From Verrucomicrobiota bacterium (lineage in GTDB: Bacteria > Verrucomicrobiota > Verrucomicrobiia > Limisphaerales > UBA11320), in NCBI GenBank assembly GCA_016199985.1, contig JACQFQ010000061.1, positions 62,001-126,000 on the forward strand: DNA of 64,000 nt, written 5' to 3'. Below, piece by piece: positions 51,003-60,258 of the stretch (positions are counted from its first letter, which is position 1; each line of letters begins with the position of its first letter). Below the pieces are notes generated by a model. The model did no database searches. It was not told where the DNA came from and was given only the letters and a program-made list of their open reading frames with translations. Position numbers and translations under genes: made by a program.

Positions 51003-52544
51003 TCATTCCCACTCGATGGTTCCGGGAGGCTTGCTGGTGATGTCGAACACCACCCGGTTGACCCCTTTCACCTCGTTCGTGATCCGGGTGCTCAGGTTTT
51101 CGAGAATCTCATAGGGCAGGCGCACCCAATCGGCGGTCATGCCATCCTGCGATTCCACCGCGCGGAGGGCGATGGCCTCGTCGTAGGTGCGCTCGTCGCC
51201 CATGACTCCCACGCTGCGAACCGGGAGCAGCACGGCGAAGCTCTGCCAGATCTTGTAATACCAGCCTGTGCGCTTCATCTCCTCCACGATGATCGAGTCG
51301 GCCTTTCGCAGGATCTCGCAGCGCTCTTGCGTCACCTCGCCCAGCACGCGCACCGCCAGGCCGGGGCCTGGGAAGGGCTGGCGATAAACGATCTCCTCGG
51401 GTAGGCCGAGCTCGAGCCCGAGCTGGCGCACCTCGTCCTTGAACAGGCATCGCAGCGGCTCGACGAGCTTGAACCGCATCTTCTTCGGCAGCCCGCCGAC
51501 ATTGTGATGGCTCTTGATCAGCGCGGCGGGATTCCCGGCGATCGGGACCGACTCGATCACGTCGGGGTAGAGGGTTCCTTGGGCGAGAAGCTTCGCGCTT
51601 CCAGCGCGTCGCGTCGCGGCCTGGAACACTTCGATGAACGTTCTGCCGATGATCTTGCGCTTGCTCTCCGGCTCCGTGACTCCCTTGAGGCGCGAGAGGA
51701 AGAGCTTCGACGCGTTCTCATATTGCAGGCGGATCCTGAAGTTGCGGCCGAACACCTGTTGCACCACGTCTTCCTCGCGCGCGCGGAGCAATCCGTTGTT
51801 CACGAAGATGCAGGTCAGCTGGTCGCCGATCGCCTTGTGCAGCAGAGCGGCGGCAACGCTGGAGTCCACGCCTCCGCTCAGCCCGAGGATCACGCGCTCC
51901 GAACCGACCTGACGCCGGATTTCGTCGACGGCCTGGTCAACGTAGTTACGCATCGTCCACTCCTTGCCGCATTCGCAGATCTCATGAACGAAGTTCGCCA
52001 GCAGCTCGCGTCCCCGCGGCGTGTGGGCGACCTCCGGATGGAACTGAAGCCCGTAGCACTTGCGCTCGCGGTTCTCGATCGCCGCGTAGTCGGAGTTCTC
52101 GGTGGTGGCTATGGCGACAAATCCCTTCGGGAGCCGGGTGAGCTTGTCCGCGTGGGAATTCCAGACCTGCATCGATCCTGGCAGCTTCCGGAACAGCTCG
52201 CAGCTGGGATCCTGGAGGGTGAGCGTGCCTTTCCCATACTCCCGCTTCAGGCCTTTCTCGACCTTCCCGCCGAGGAACTGGGCGAGCAGCTGCACTCCGT
52301 AGCAAATCCCGAGGATGGGGATGCCGAGGGCGAAAACCCCTTTGTCGGGCAGCGGCGCCTTGGGGGCGTAGACGCTGGAGGGGCTGCCGGACAGAATGAT
52401 CCCCTTCGGCTTGAGTCTCGCGATCTCTCGGGCTGGTGTGTTGTAGGGGAGGATCACGGAGTAGACGTGACACTCCCGAATGCGGCGCGCGATGACTTGG
52501 GTGTACTGCGAACCGAAGTCGAGGATGACGATGTGCTCGTTCAT
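51003..52544 (-). CDS. guaA: GMP synthase (glutamine-hydrolysing)
   Basis: 513 residues. The class I amidotransferase domain (about 1-195) has the catalytic Cys in LGICYGVQLLA and His-Glu in LQFHPEVAHT. The ATP-pyrophosphatase domain has the P-loop LGLSGGVDSSVAAALLH. The dimerisation domain ends ITSKPPGTIEWE, the invariant GuaA C-terminus. It converts XMP to GMP using glutamine and ATP. It is divergent from the DUF819 operon, with a 135-bp gap. Confidence 0.98.
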   Translation of the reverse strand: MNEHIVILDFGSQYTQVIARRIRECHVYSVILPYNTPAREIARLKPKGIILSGSPSSVYAPKAPLPDKGVFALGIPILGICYGVQLLAQFLGGKVEKGLKREYGKGTLTLQDPSCELFRKLPGSMQVWNSHADKLTRLPKGFVAIATTENSDYAAIENRERKCYGLQFHPEVAHTPRGRELLANFVHEICECGKEWTMRNYVDQAVDEIRRQVGSERVILGLSGGVDSSVAAALLHKAIGDQLTCIFVNNGLLRAREEDVVQQVFGRNFRIRLQYENASKLFLSRLKGVTEPESKRKIIGRTFIEVFQAATRRAGSAKLLAQGTLYPDVIESVPIAGNPAALIKSHHNVGGLPKKMRFKLVEPLRCLFKDEVRQLGLELGLPEEIVYRQPFPGPGLAVRVLGEVTQERCEILRKADSIIVEEMKRTGWYYKIWQSFAVLLPVRSVGVMGDERTYDEAIALRAVESQDGMTADWVRLPYEILENLSTRITNEVKGVNRVVFDITSKPPGTIEWE

Positions 52545-52679
52545 TGAATGGTGTTTCGAAAAATCGAAGGGTTAGCGTTTGCCACCGTTCGGAAACTTTG
52601 ACCAGAGAAATCATGTCGGCCCGCCCGGCCTCCGGAACGATATCGACAGATCCCAAAATGGATTCCACGATCGGGACTT

Positions 52680-53876
52680 ATGCCCTTCCTGAATCCCGAT
52701 GACACGTGGCCGCTCATGGCTCTCATGGTGGCGGGCACGACCCTCTCGATCTGGATGGAGCAGCGCTTCCGCTGGGCGGCCAAGCTCAGCGCCCCGGTGA
52801 TCGCCTTGCTCGTGGCGATGGCGCTCACCAACGCGCGTGTCATGCCGATGGAGTCCCCGGCCTACGACTTCGTGGGCAAGTGGCTGGTCCCGCTCGCCCT
52901 GCCTCTCCTGCTTTTCCGCGCCAACTTCATGGACATCGCCCGTCGCACTGGGAAGATGATGATCGCGTTTCACATCAGCTCCCTGGGGACCATGCTGGGG
53001 GCGGTCCTTGCCTTCTGGCTCCTGCGGCACGCCGTTCCCGAGCCCGCGAAGGCCGCGGGAATCATGACCGGGAGCTATATAGGGGGCATGATCAATTTCA
53101 TGGCGATCTCCGAAAGCACGCGCGCCGCGGGGTCCATGACGTCCTCCCTCATCGTGGCGGACAACCTCGTCATGGCCGCGCTGTTCCTCGCCCTGCTCTG
53201 GATCGCGGGATCTCCCTTCTTTCTCCGCCACTTCGCGCACGAAAAGGAGTCTGATGCCGCGGGAGCGCAGAACAAGGCCGCGGCTCATTGGGATCGGAAG
53301 GGCATCGCGCTCCTCGACATCGGGAAGTCCCTCGCCGTGGCGAGCGCGGTCGTCGCGGCGGCGATGTTGTTGAAAAAGAGCCTCGATGTCTCCTGCGCGG
53401 CGCAGCCCGCCGACTCCCGGTGGCTGGCGATGGGGAAGGTCCTGGCGACGAATCATTATGTTCTTATCACCGCCCTGTCCTTGGCGGTGTCGACGGTGTT
53501 CGCCCGGCCTCTCGCCGCCGTGAACGGGCCGGAGGAGTTGGGGAGCTTCATTCTCTACCTCTTCCTGTTCACGATCGGGCTGCCCGCCGACCTGATGGCC
53601 GTGCTTTTCAAGAGCCCTGTCCTTTTCGCTTTCTGCGGCATCATCGCTTTCACGAACCTGTTCTTCACCCTCGTCCTTGGAAAAATCTTCCGCCTGAAGC
53701 TCGAGGACCTGCTTCTGAGCGTGAACGCCACCGTGGGAGGGCCTCCCACCGCCGCCGCGATGGCAATCTCAAAGGGATGGGCGAATTTTGTCCTCCCGGG
53801 GATTCTTGTGGGAATCTGGGGCTACATCATCGGAACGCCCCTCGGATTGTTCATCACCTCCTGGCTCTCCCCATGA
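52680..53876 (+). CDS. DUF819 family membrane protein
   Basis: 398 residues, about 10-11 membrane helices. MTGSYIGGMINFMAISEST, DNLVMAALFLALLW, and VNATVGGPPTAAAMAISKGW are DUF819 (YjcL-type) phrases with two inverted halves, which suggests a transporter. The substrate is unknown; relatives often lie next to dipeptide or amino acid enzymes. Its stop overlaps the start of the PLP-enzyme gene (ATGA 53873-53876), so the two are made together. Confidence 0.88.
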   Translation: MPFLNPDDTWPLMALMVAGTTLSIWMEQRFRWAAKLSAPVIALLVAMALTNARVMPMESPAYDFVGKWLVPLALPLLLFRANFMDIARRTGKMMIAFHISSLGTMLGAVLAFWLLRHAVPEPAKAAGIMTGSYIGGMINFMAISESTRAAGSMTSSLIVADNLVMAALFLALLWIAGSPFFLRHFAHEKESDAAGAQNKAAAHWDRKGIALLDIGKSLAVASAVVAAAMLLKKSLDVSCAAQPADSRWLAMGKVLATNHYVLITALSLAVSTVFARPLAAVNGPEELGSFILYLFLFTIGLPADLMAVLFKSPVLFAFCGIIAFTNLFFTLVLGKIFRLKLEDLLLSVNATVGGPPTAAAMAISKGWANFVLPGILVGIWGYIIGTPLGLFITSWLSP

Positions 53877-55018
53877 GCGCGGCCCGCTCTTCGAATCCTT
53901 GCTTGATGGAGTCCGCGCCGGGACCGGAGATTGTCGTCGATGGCGTTCGATATCTGTACTTCGGCGGCACGAGCTACCTCGGGTTGCATGCTCATCCCGG
54001 TGTCATCGAGGCGGGGTGCGATGCGCTGAGGCGCTTTGGCGTCCACTCCGCGACTTCGCGTCAGGGGTTTGGGAACACTCCTTTGTTGATGGATGTGGAG
54101 CGGAGCGCCGCGGCTTTTTTTGGAATGGAGTCCGCGTTCTATTTTTCCTCCGGCTACGCGGCGAACCACATCGCGGTGCAGGCCCTGGCGTCCGGGGCGG
54201 ATAAAGTGTTCGTGGACGCGGAGGCCCATTACTGCGTCCAGGAGGCGGCTTGCCTGGCGCGGAAACCGGTCCTGACTTTCAAGCACCGCGATGCGGCCGA
54301 CCTTCGCGCGATGCTGACAAAAGGAGAGCGGGCCCTGGTGCTCTCGGATGGGGTGACTCCCGCCAACGGCCATATCGCCCCGGTTCGGGATTACATCGAT
54401 GTGCTCCGCGATTTTTCTCCTTCAACCCTGCATCTCGACGACGCGCATGGCGTGGGGGTTCTGGGTCCGTACGGTCGCGGGGTCTTCGAAGAGTGCGGGC
54501 TGTGGGAGCACGTGAATGGAGGGCCGCCTTTCCAGAACGTCGCCCTGAGCGTGTGCGCCACGCTGGCCAAAGCGCTCGGAGGTTTTGGAGGGATCATACC
54601 GGGGGCCGCCGAGTTCGTGGAGAGAACCCGCCGACATTCGCATTACTTTGATGGGGCCAGCGCCCCAGCCTCTCCGGTGGCGGGCTGCTCGCTCGAAGCG
54701 CTTGCCATCTGCCGACGGGAACCGGAGCGTCGCGATCGGCTGCGACGGAATGTTCAGCGGCTTCGCGCCGGATTGCGCGCTCTCGGCGCGCCCGCGACCG
54801 ACGAGCCCACGCCCAATGTCGGCGTCGTCCTCGGAGACGCCGGTTCCATGCGCCGGGCGCATGAGGAGCTGCGGGCTCGAGGGATTCTTGCGCCCTACGT
54901 TCCCAGCTACTCCGGGACCGGACCCGAGGGCTTGATTCGCATCGCGGTCTGCAGCGAGCACTCTTTTGAAATGATTGACCGTCTCCTCGCTGCCCTGCGA
55001 GAGATCCTGCATCCATGA
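53873..55018 (+). CDS. Alpha-oxoamine synthase-like PLP enzyme (class I/II aminotransferase fold)
   Basis: 381 residues. The family pattern is complete: YLYFGGTSYLGLHAHP, FGVHSATSRQGFGNTP, FYFSSGYAANHIAVQAL, LHLDDAHGVGVLGPYGRG (Asp190, His192) and the PLP lysine Lys233 in ATLAKALGGFGG. It is like 8-amino-7-oxononanoate synthase and 2-amino-3-ketobutyrate CoA ligase. None of the genes around is for biotin or threonine breakdown, so the substrate is open. The start is fixed by an ATGA overlap with DUF819, and the stop overlaps the serine hydrolase gene in the same way. Confidence 0.88.
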   Translation: MSAARSSNPCLMESAPGPEIVVDGVRYLYFGGTSYLGLHAHPGVIEAGCDALRRFGVHSATSRQGFGNTPLLMDVERSAAAFFGMESAFYFSSGYAANHIAVQALASGADKVFVDAEAHYCVQEAACLARKPVLTFKHRDAADLRAMLTKGERALVLSDGVTPANGHIAPVRDYIDVLRDFSPSTLHLDDAHGVGVLGPYGRGVFEECGLWEHVNGGPPFQNVALSVCATLAKALGGFGGIIPGAAEFVERTRRHSHYFDGASAPASPVAGCSLEALAICRREPERRDRLRRNVQRLRAGLRALGAPATDEPTPNVGVVLGDAGSMRRAHEELRARGILAPYVPSYSGTGPEGLIRIAVCSEHSFEMIDRLLAALREILHP

Positions 55019-56679
55019 AACCTCCAAACGTCCTCGCCCTCCTTGCCCTCTTCGCATTCCTCCATTCCCCATCCCCGACCATGAGCGCCGATATCAACTA
55101 CTCCTCAGCGATCAACGCTCTCGAGGGCGCTGTTCAGAACGAGCTCAAGGATTTCGGGATCGGCGGCATCGCCGTCGCGCTGACCGACGGCAAGCGCCTC
55201 GTCCACGCCGCGGGCTATGGCCAGGCGAGCCGAGACAGCGTCTTTCGCGCGGGGTCGATTTCGAAATTGTTCAACGCGGTGGCTGTGATGCAGCAGGTCG
55301 AGGCGGGGAAGCTCAGCCTGGACGCGCCCTTCGGCTCCCTGCCTGGGGCCGTCGAGCCGGCCAACCCTTATCCCGACTCACCGGGTTTTACTTTGAGGCA
55401 TTTGCTGTGTCATCGCTCGGGGATTCAACGCGAAGCGCCTGTCGGCGGATATCTGGACCTCACCCAACCGACTCTCGCCGCGACCTGCGACAGCGTCCGC
55501 GGATGCGTGCTGGTGACGCCCCCGAACGCGAAGACGCGGTACTCCAACATTGGTCCCTCATTGGCCGGACGCGTGGTGGAATCGGTCACCGGGTCAACCT
55601 TTCAGGAATACCAACGGCGCCGCTTGTTTGCTGCCCTGGGCATGACTCACAGCGCGTGGCGGCTTCAGGATCTTTCCGGGGTGGCCGTGATCCCGTCGGG
55701 GTTGCGGGTCGCCGACGGAAAGGGTGGTTTCAGCCATCAACGGACGCCTGTTTTTGATCTGGGGACGATCCCCGCGGGGAACTTATACACCACCGCGCCG
55801 GATCTGGCGCAGTTCATCTTCATGTTGGACGCCAAGGGAGCGGGACAGCGCGGTTCTGTGCTGAGCGAGGCGTCGCTCGCGGAGATGACGCGTCCGCAGC
55901 TCGATCCCGAGGGCGCGTTTGGGCTGGGATTCGCTCTTGGGAAATTCAGGAGCCACAAAACCATAGGCCACAATGGCGCCGTGTACGGCCATTCCACCGC
56001 GCTGCTGTATCTCCCCGACGCACGGATCGGCGTCGTCGTTTTGGCCAACGAGGATATCGTGGGCGCCCGTGTCGGCAGGCTGGCCAACACGGCTTTGGCG
56101 CTGCTGCTCGAGACCCAAGGGGGCGAACGGCCGGCGTCCCCCGCGGCGGACGTGGATATCCCGCGCGAGGCTCCGACCGAGTTCGCGGGCGCCTACGAAT
56201 CACAGAGCTTCTGGGCCGAGTTTCACGTCCGCCAGGGAAAGCTGGAAGGGAACTATGCCAGTCAGCCCTGCGTCCTCGCGCGAGTGGGCAAGGACGCGTT
56301 CCGGCTCAACAGCCGGATCCATGACGACGTCGCGATGACGTTCGTCCGGGGGGAATCCGGCGCGATCACAGGATGCACTGTCGGGATTCAAAAGTTTAAG
56401 CGAGTTCCAGAGTCTCGGGACGGGATTCCTGAGGCCTGGAAGCCGCTGCGGGGCAGCTATGGACCCAAGGTCATACCTATAGTTGTGCATGAAAAGTTCG
56501 GGCATCTGTACGTCACCACCGAGAACATGGTCGACTACCGGTTGCGGCCGGTGAATCGAAACGTGTTCTTGATGCCTCCGGGGATGTATGAGGACGAGCA
56601 GATCGTCTTTCTGACAGATGGGCGCGGACGCGTCCCCTCAGTGAACTTTGCCAACATGATCCTGCCGCGTCTGAGGTAG
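55015..56679 (+). CDS. Exported serine beta-lactamase-like hydrolase
   Basis: 554 residues with a signal peptide (MKPPNVLALLALFAFLHSPS). The beta-lactamase/transpeptidase fold covers about 30-375: Ser81-x-x-Lys84 in AGSISKLF, Tyr176-Ser-Asn178 in RYSNIG and His319-Asn-Gly in GHNGAVYGHS (the KTG equivalent). The C-terminal 150 residues form an added beta domain. Such proteins (class C-like, AmpH/D-aminopeptidase/EstB types) hydrolyse D-amino peptides or esters in the periplasm. It is the third gene of an operon coupled by ATGA overlaps. Confidence 0.9.
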   Translation: MKPPNVLALLALFAFLHSPSPTMSADINYSSAINALEGAVQNELKDFGIGGIAVALTDGKRLVHAAGYGQASRDSVFRAGSISKLFNAVAVMQQVEAGKLSLDAPFGSLPGAVEPANPYPDSPGFTLRHLLCHRSGIQREAPVGGYLDLTQPTLAATCDSVRGCVLVTPPNAKTRYSNIGPSLAGRVVESVTGSTFQEYQRRRLFAALGMTHSAWRLQDLSGVAVIPSGLRVADGKGGFSHQRTPVFDLGTIPAGNLYTTAPDLAQFIFMLDAKGAGQRGSVLSEASLAEMTRPQLDPEGAFGLGFALGKFRSHKTIGHNGAVYGHSTALLYLPDARIGVVVLANEDIVGARVGRLANTALALLLETQGGERPASPAADVDIPREAPTEFAGAYESQSFWAEFHVRQGKLEGNYASQPCVLARVGKDAFRLNSRIHDDVAMTFVRGESGAITGCTVGIQKFKRVPESRDGIPEAWKPLRGSYGPKVIPIVVHEKFGHLYVTTENMVDYRLRPVNRNVFLMPPGMYEDEQIVFLTDGRGRVPSVNFANMILPRLR

Positions 56680-56724
56680 CCAGGGGCGCTTGCGAAGAAG
56701 GTGGATGGATCCGCGGTTCTGGTG

Positions 56725-56750
56725 GCGGAGCAATCGGGCTTGGGCTCCGC
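56725..56750. terminator. Weak hairpin between convergent genes
   Basis: A perfect 7-bp stem (56725-56731 GCGGAGC with 56744-56750) with a 12-base loop lies between the convergent serine hydrolase and exported protein genes. No T-tract is present, so its role as a bidirectional terminator is only suggested by place. Confidence 0.3.
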
Positions 56751-56812
56751 AGGGAGATCTAAAGGGCTTTGAAAGAGCGCGCGCCTGAACTTCGAAGGTT
56801 CGGTGGGCCCTC

Positions 56813-58102
56813 TCAATCGCCGCCATCGGGCCCGGGATCGACCACGCTCGCGCGAGGGATCACTTTGAAGAATCGTTGGAGCCCTGAGGGAGGCATGCGG
56901 AGCCGGGCGGGGCTTGTGTCCAGATGGTCGAGGAAGAGATAGGGGCCGTCCAGATTCTCCGATTGCAGCAGGGCGCCGTTGCCAGCCCAGGAAACCACCA
57001 AGTCGCCTGGGTCGAAACGGTTGAGGCGCTCGATGCGCGCGTTCAGCAGAGCCACTCGATCCGTGGGCACGAAGAGGAGATAGTCGCCCAGTCCGGCGCC
57101 GCATTCGAAGCGCAATGAGGTTTCCCCTCCCAGAGGCAGGATCGTGCTCTCCCGTCCGGCCGGGTCTATCAGCGGGATCAGCGCACTGACACCCCACCCC
57201 GCAGTGCTGGTTCCGGTGAATGTCCCGAGCAGCCGCCCAGGGCTGTCGCCGCTCGAGGGCGTCGGGGAGAGAAACAATCTGCCTCCAACAACACCGTCTC
57301 CCAGCGATCCGCTGCTCAGGGCCGCGTAGACATCGTAATAGTTTGTCGGAAAGTTTCGTGTGTATTGGAACCAGTCGCCAGCGCCGGCGGCGAGGAGGAA
57401 GCTGCCATCGGCCAGGAATCCGCTCCGCTCGCGATTTCGAGTCGGAAGCAGGGAAACATTCGGCTTTTCCCCATCCCGGTAGTTGTCGGTGAGGTCATCG
57501 CCCGCCTCGTGCGCCAGGTAATCGGTTCCCGACGAGCCTGACAGCCCTTTGTAGGCCAGTCCCATGTAGGGCATGACGCTCGCCTCGGGCTTCGATTTCC
57601 CTTTCGAGTAGTTGAAGTCTTCCAACTCGATGATGAAGTCTCCAGCCCCTCGCGCGTCGGTGTCGAAGTAGGCCTGGAAGAAGTATCGCTGCGGCGGTTG
57701 GGAGTCGTCTTGGAATTGGATCGCGTAGTGGTGGCGGGAGGATCGGCCCAGGGACAAGGGGCATGTCAGTCGCATGCCGAGGGAGATCGTCTTGAGCGTG
57801 GCCTTCGATGTTTGATCGGTTCCATCCACAGAGAGAGTAAAGCTGCTCGTCACCAGGCTGATGTCGGGATCGAAGAAGCTGACGGTCAGCGGAAGATTCG
57901 AGCTGTGAACGGATCCGTCCTCATGCGTGGTCTTGACGCTACCCGGGAACGGCGTCGCTTCGATGTATCCGTGAGCGTCCAGGTTCCCGCTCAACGCCGC
58001 GAGCCCGCCGGCGAGCAAAGCCGCCCACCCCAGGATCGCCAGCGTCGGTCCTTGCGAACTCCGGGCGTGGCGGAAGGGAAAGGGGAGGGGGTGTGGCTTC
58101 AT
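56813..58102 (-). CDS. Exported hypothetical protein with verrucomicrobial-type C-terminal tail
   Basis: 429 residues from ATG 58102. The N-terminus (HARSSQGPTLAILGWAALLAGGLAALSG) is an export signal. Residues about 45-170 form a beta domain (GYIEATPFPGSVKTTHEDGS), residues about 200-330 resemble a carbohydrate-binding CBM6-like sandwich (GAGDWFQYTRNFPTNYYDVY), and the tail LVVSWAGNGALLQSENLDGPY...RFFKVIP is the sorting or fold domain common in this phylum. No catalytic motif was seen. It may bind extracellular glycan. A longer upstream frame is antisense to the next gene and rejected. Confidence 0.8.
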   Translation of the reverse strand: MKPHPLPFPFRHARSSQGPTLAILGWAALLAGGLAALSGNLDAHGYIEATPFPGSVKTTHEDGSVHSSNLPLTVSFFDPDISLVTSSFTLSVDGTDQTSKATLKTISLGMRLTCPLSLGRSSRHHYAIQFQDDSQPPQRYFFQAYFDTDARGAGDFIIELEDFNYSKGKSKPEASVMPYMGLAYKGLSGSSGTDYLAHEAGDDLTDNYRDGEKPNVSLLPTRNRERSGFLADGSFLLAAGAGDWFQYTRNFPTNYYDVYAALSSGSLGDGVVGGRLFLSPTPSSGDSPGRLLGTFTGTSTAGWGVSALIPLIDPAGRESTILPLGGETSLRFECGAGLGDYLLFVPTDRVALLNARIERLNRFDPGDLVVSWAGNGALLQSENLDGPYLFLDHLDTSPARLRMPPSGLQRFFKVIPRASVVDPGPDGGD

Positions 58103-58223
58103 GAGATTACTCCGGTCGATACATAATACGTCACTCCTCCCAGTAAACCCCAGCCGCCACACTTCTGCAACCGCCGAGCCCGCCAAAATGACGGGTCGCC
58201 GGCGGGACGTCGACCTTTGTGCC

Positions 58224-60188
58224 CTAGGGGGCGCTTGCGGGAGGCTTCGGAGAGTACAGCCGAAGGTCGAACCCTTGCGGCGTGAATTCTCCCGCGTAGA
58301 CGCTGCGATAAAAAAACTTCGACACTTTGTCGAAGGAGGGCACCAGGCTGAAGTCGAACCAGTCCTTGAAGGCCTTGGCGTCCTCATCCCAGCCGAACGT
58401 GGAGGCGATCGGCAGGCTCGCGACGAAGTTCGCCACCGAGCCCGATTCCTTCTTCAACACCTCGAATTGCGCCCGCGCGGATTCGCGGCCGTTGAAGTAT
58501 CCAAACATCCCCGTGGACATTCCCTTGACCTTCTGGGCGTCGTCCGAGAGACCTGTGGCGTCGCGCAAGGCCTTCGGCTTTTTTTCCGAGCTTCTGAGGT
58601 ATTCTTCCAGCAGGGCCGGGTCCTGCGACACGACCAGATAGCCGCCATGGGTGGTGATGCTGACGGAGTCGGTGCTGTCAGGCATCCCGAGCACCAGCAC
58701 CTTGTGTCCGAGGAACTCACGCTCCTTGCGGCCGCCCTGCCCGGACAGCAGAACCGTCACGGTGCGAATCGCGGTCATGAGCTGCTCAGGATTCTTGGCG
58801 CCCACCAGATGGATCGAAGGCTGGGAGCTGAGCGCCTCCACGGTTTTTTCCTTGGAGGCCCGCGAGTAGTGCATCATGTCGTCGCCCAGATTGCCGAAGA
58901 GGCTTTTCCGGAGATCGAAGCTCGGATCCTTCTCCTTGCCCGCGCTGTCCATCACCATCTTGATGAGGCTCGCGCTCTGGGGAATGACCTTCGTGAGCGT
59001 GTCCTCGAGAACCTGGAAGGCCTTCTGGATGTCCGCTCGTGAGCGGCTGAAACTGAGCACATCGTCGGGCACGAAGTCCGGGGGCGACGACTCCTTGGAC
59101 TCGAACGCGAACATCCTCACCAGTCCCACCCGCTCGCTCTCGGGAATCGCGATTTTCAGATCGCCATAGCCGCCATCGGGCCCGTTGCGTCCGGCATACG
59201 CGAACGCGCGAATCGCGCCGAGCCCGAAGCCGTCCACCCATTGCAGCGGCGATCCTCCCGGATTTCCTTTGCGACGGCCTTGGCCCCCCGCGTCGGCGAC
59301 ATTCGCCAACTCCTTCTTCAGCAGCGCCAGGACCTCCTGGAGGTTGCCGTAAAGGTAGTAGTCCGCCGGGCGCAGGATCGAATCGCGCCATGCGGCGAAG
59401 TTCGGGGACTCGGAGAGCGTCTCGCCCGATCCGCCGGACTGAAGCGCAAGAATTCGCTCGAGGTCCTTCGCGGAGTTCCCCAAGACCAACAAGGATTCAC
59501 TCTGGCCCACCAGCCACTCATGACGCGGCGAGGGGGCCTCTTCCTTGTCCTTGTCCTTGTTCTTGCCCGCGTCCTTATCGCCTTCGCTCTTGTTGCCCTT
59601 CTTGGCGGCGGGCGGCTCGTCCGCGTCCTTGTCCTTCCTCGGGAAGACGGTATCCAGGGTCTTCTTCAGTTCGGCGTCCTGGAAAAGGAGCGTCGTGAAT
59701 TCAACTCCGCGGATCTTCTCAGGCCTTGTTTCCCGGCCCGCCGAAACCCACTTCTTCCGCAGATCTTCCAGGGACTTTTTGAGCTGATCGGACTTGGAGC
59801 CCGCGTCCAGCAGAAAAACAAAGGGCGCGGGATCGCCCGGCTTGGCGTCGGGTCCCTTGCTCAGCCAGGCGAGCGTCACCTGACCCTGGGCGAGGCTGGA
59901 GTAATCGGAAAGCTTAACGCCGAACTGCTGCTCCAGCTTGGAGATGACCTCGCTCTGGAACTTGCCGGTGAACTTATCGACGAAAGGCTTCATGGACGGA
60001 TCCTTCCACAGGCCCATCATCGGATTGGCGCTGAAGCGCTCCTGCCACTGCGCGTAGTTCGGCACGGTGAGCACCGCGAAGGCGGAGGCCGGCAGCAACT
60101 TGTCCGGGGAAGGCGTCGCGGCGGCGTGCGCGAAGGGCCGGGGTTGGAGTGTCAACAGCAAGGCCGGGATGAGGCATCGGAGTCGCAT
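58224..60188 (-). CDS. Large exported protein, DUF3352-like
   Basis: 654 residues. The ATG at 60188 gives the signal peptide MRLRCLIPALLLTLQPRPFAHA; ATG 60209 is an alternative. The opening DKLLPASAFAVLTVPNYAQWQERF and the repeated LVVSQDPALLEEYLRSS and LLVLGNSAKDLERIL phrases resemble proteins of the DUF3352 type, in which a helper-like domain is duplicated. A charged low-complexity loop (KDKDKDKEE and similar, encoded near 59540-59610) interrupts the middle. The function is unknown. It is 70 bp downstream of the HtrA-like protease gene on the same strand, probably in one transcript. Confidence 0.75.
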   Translation of the reverse strand: MRLRCLIPALLLTLQPRPFAHAAATPSPDKLLPASAFAVLTVPNYAQWQERFSANPMMGLWKDPSMKPFVDKFTGKFQSEVISKLEQQFGVKLSDYSSLAQGQVTLAWLSKGPDAKPGDPAPFVFLLDAGSKSDQLKKSLEDLRKKWVSAGRETRPEKIRGVEFTTLLFQDAELKKTLDTVFPRKDKDADEPPAAKKGNKSEGDKDAGKNKDKDKEEAPSPRHEWLVGQSESLLVLGNSAKDLERILALQSGGSGETLSESPNFAAWRDSILRPADYYLYGNLQEVLALLKKELANVADAGGQGRRKGNPGGSPLQWVDGFGLGAIRAFAYAGRNGPDGGYGDLKIAIPESERVGLVRMFAFESKESSPPDFVPDDVLSFSRSRADIQKAFQVLEDTLTKVIPQSASLIKMVMDSAGKEKDPSFDLRKSLFGNLGDDMMHYSRASKEKTVEALSSQPSIHLVGAKNPEQLMTAIRTVTVLLSGQGGRKEREFLGHKVLVLGMPDSTDSVSITTHGGYLVVSQDPALLEEYLRSSEKKPKALRDATGLSDDAQKVKGMSTGMFGYFNGRESARAQFEVLKKESGSVANFVASLPIASTFGWDEDAKAFKDWFDFSLVPSFDKVSKFFYRSVYAGEFTPQGFDLRLYSPKPPASAP

Positions 60189-60258
60189 AGTTTTTTGGCT
60201 GAATGGCATGATTCGAAAAACGGAAAAAAGGCTCTTGGGAGCGGGCAGAATTCGCGTC

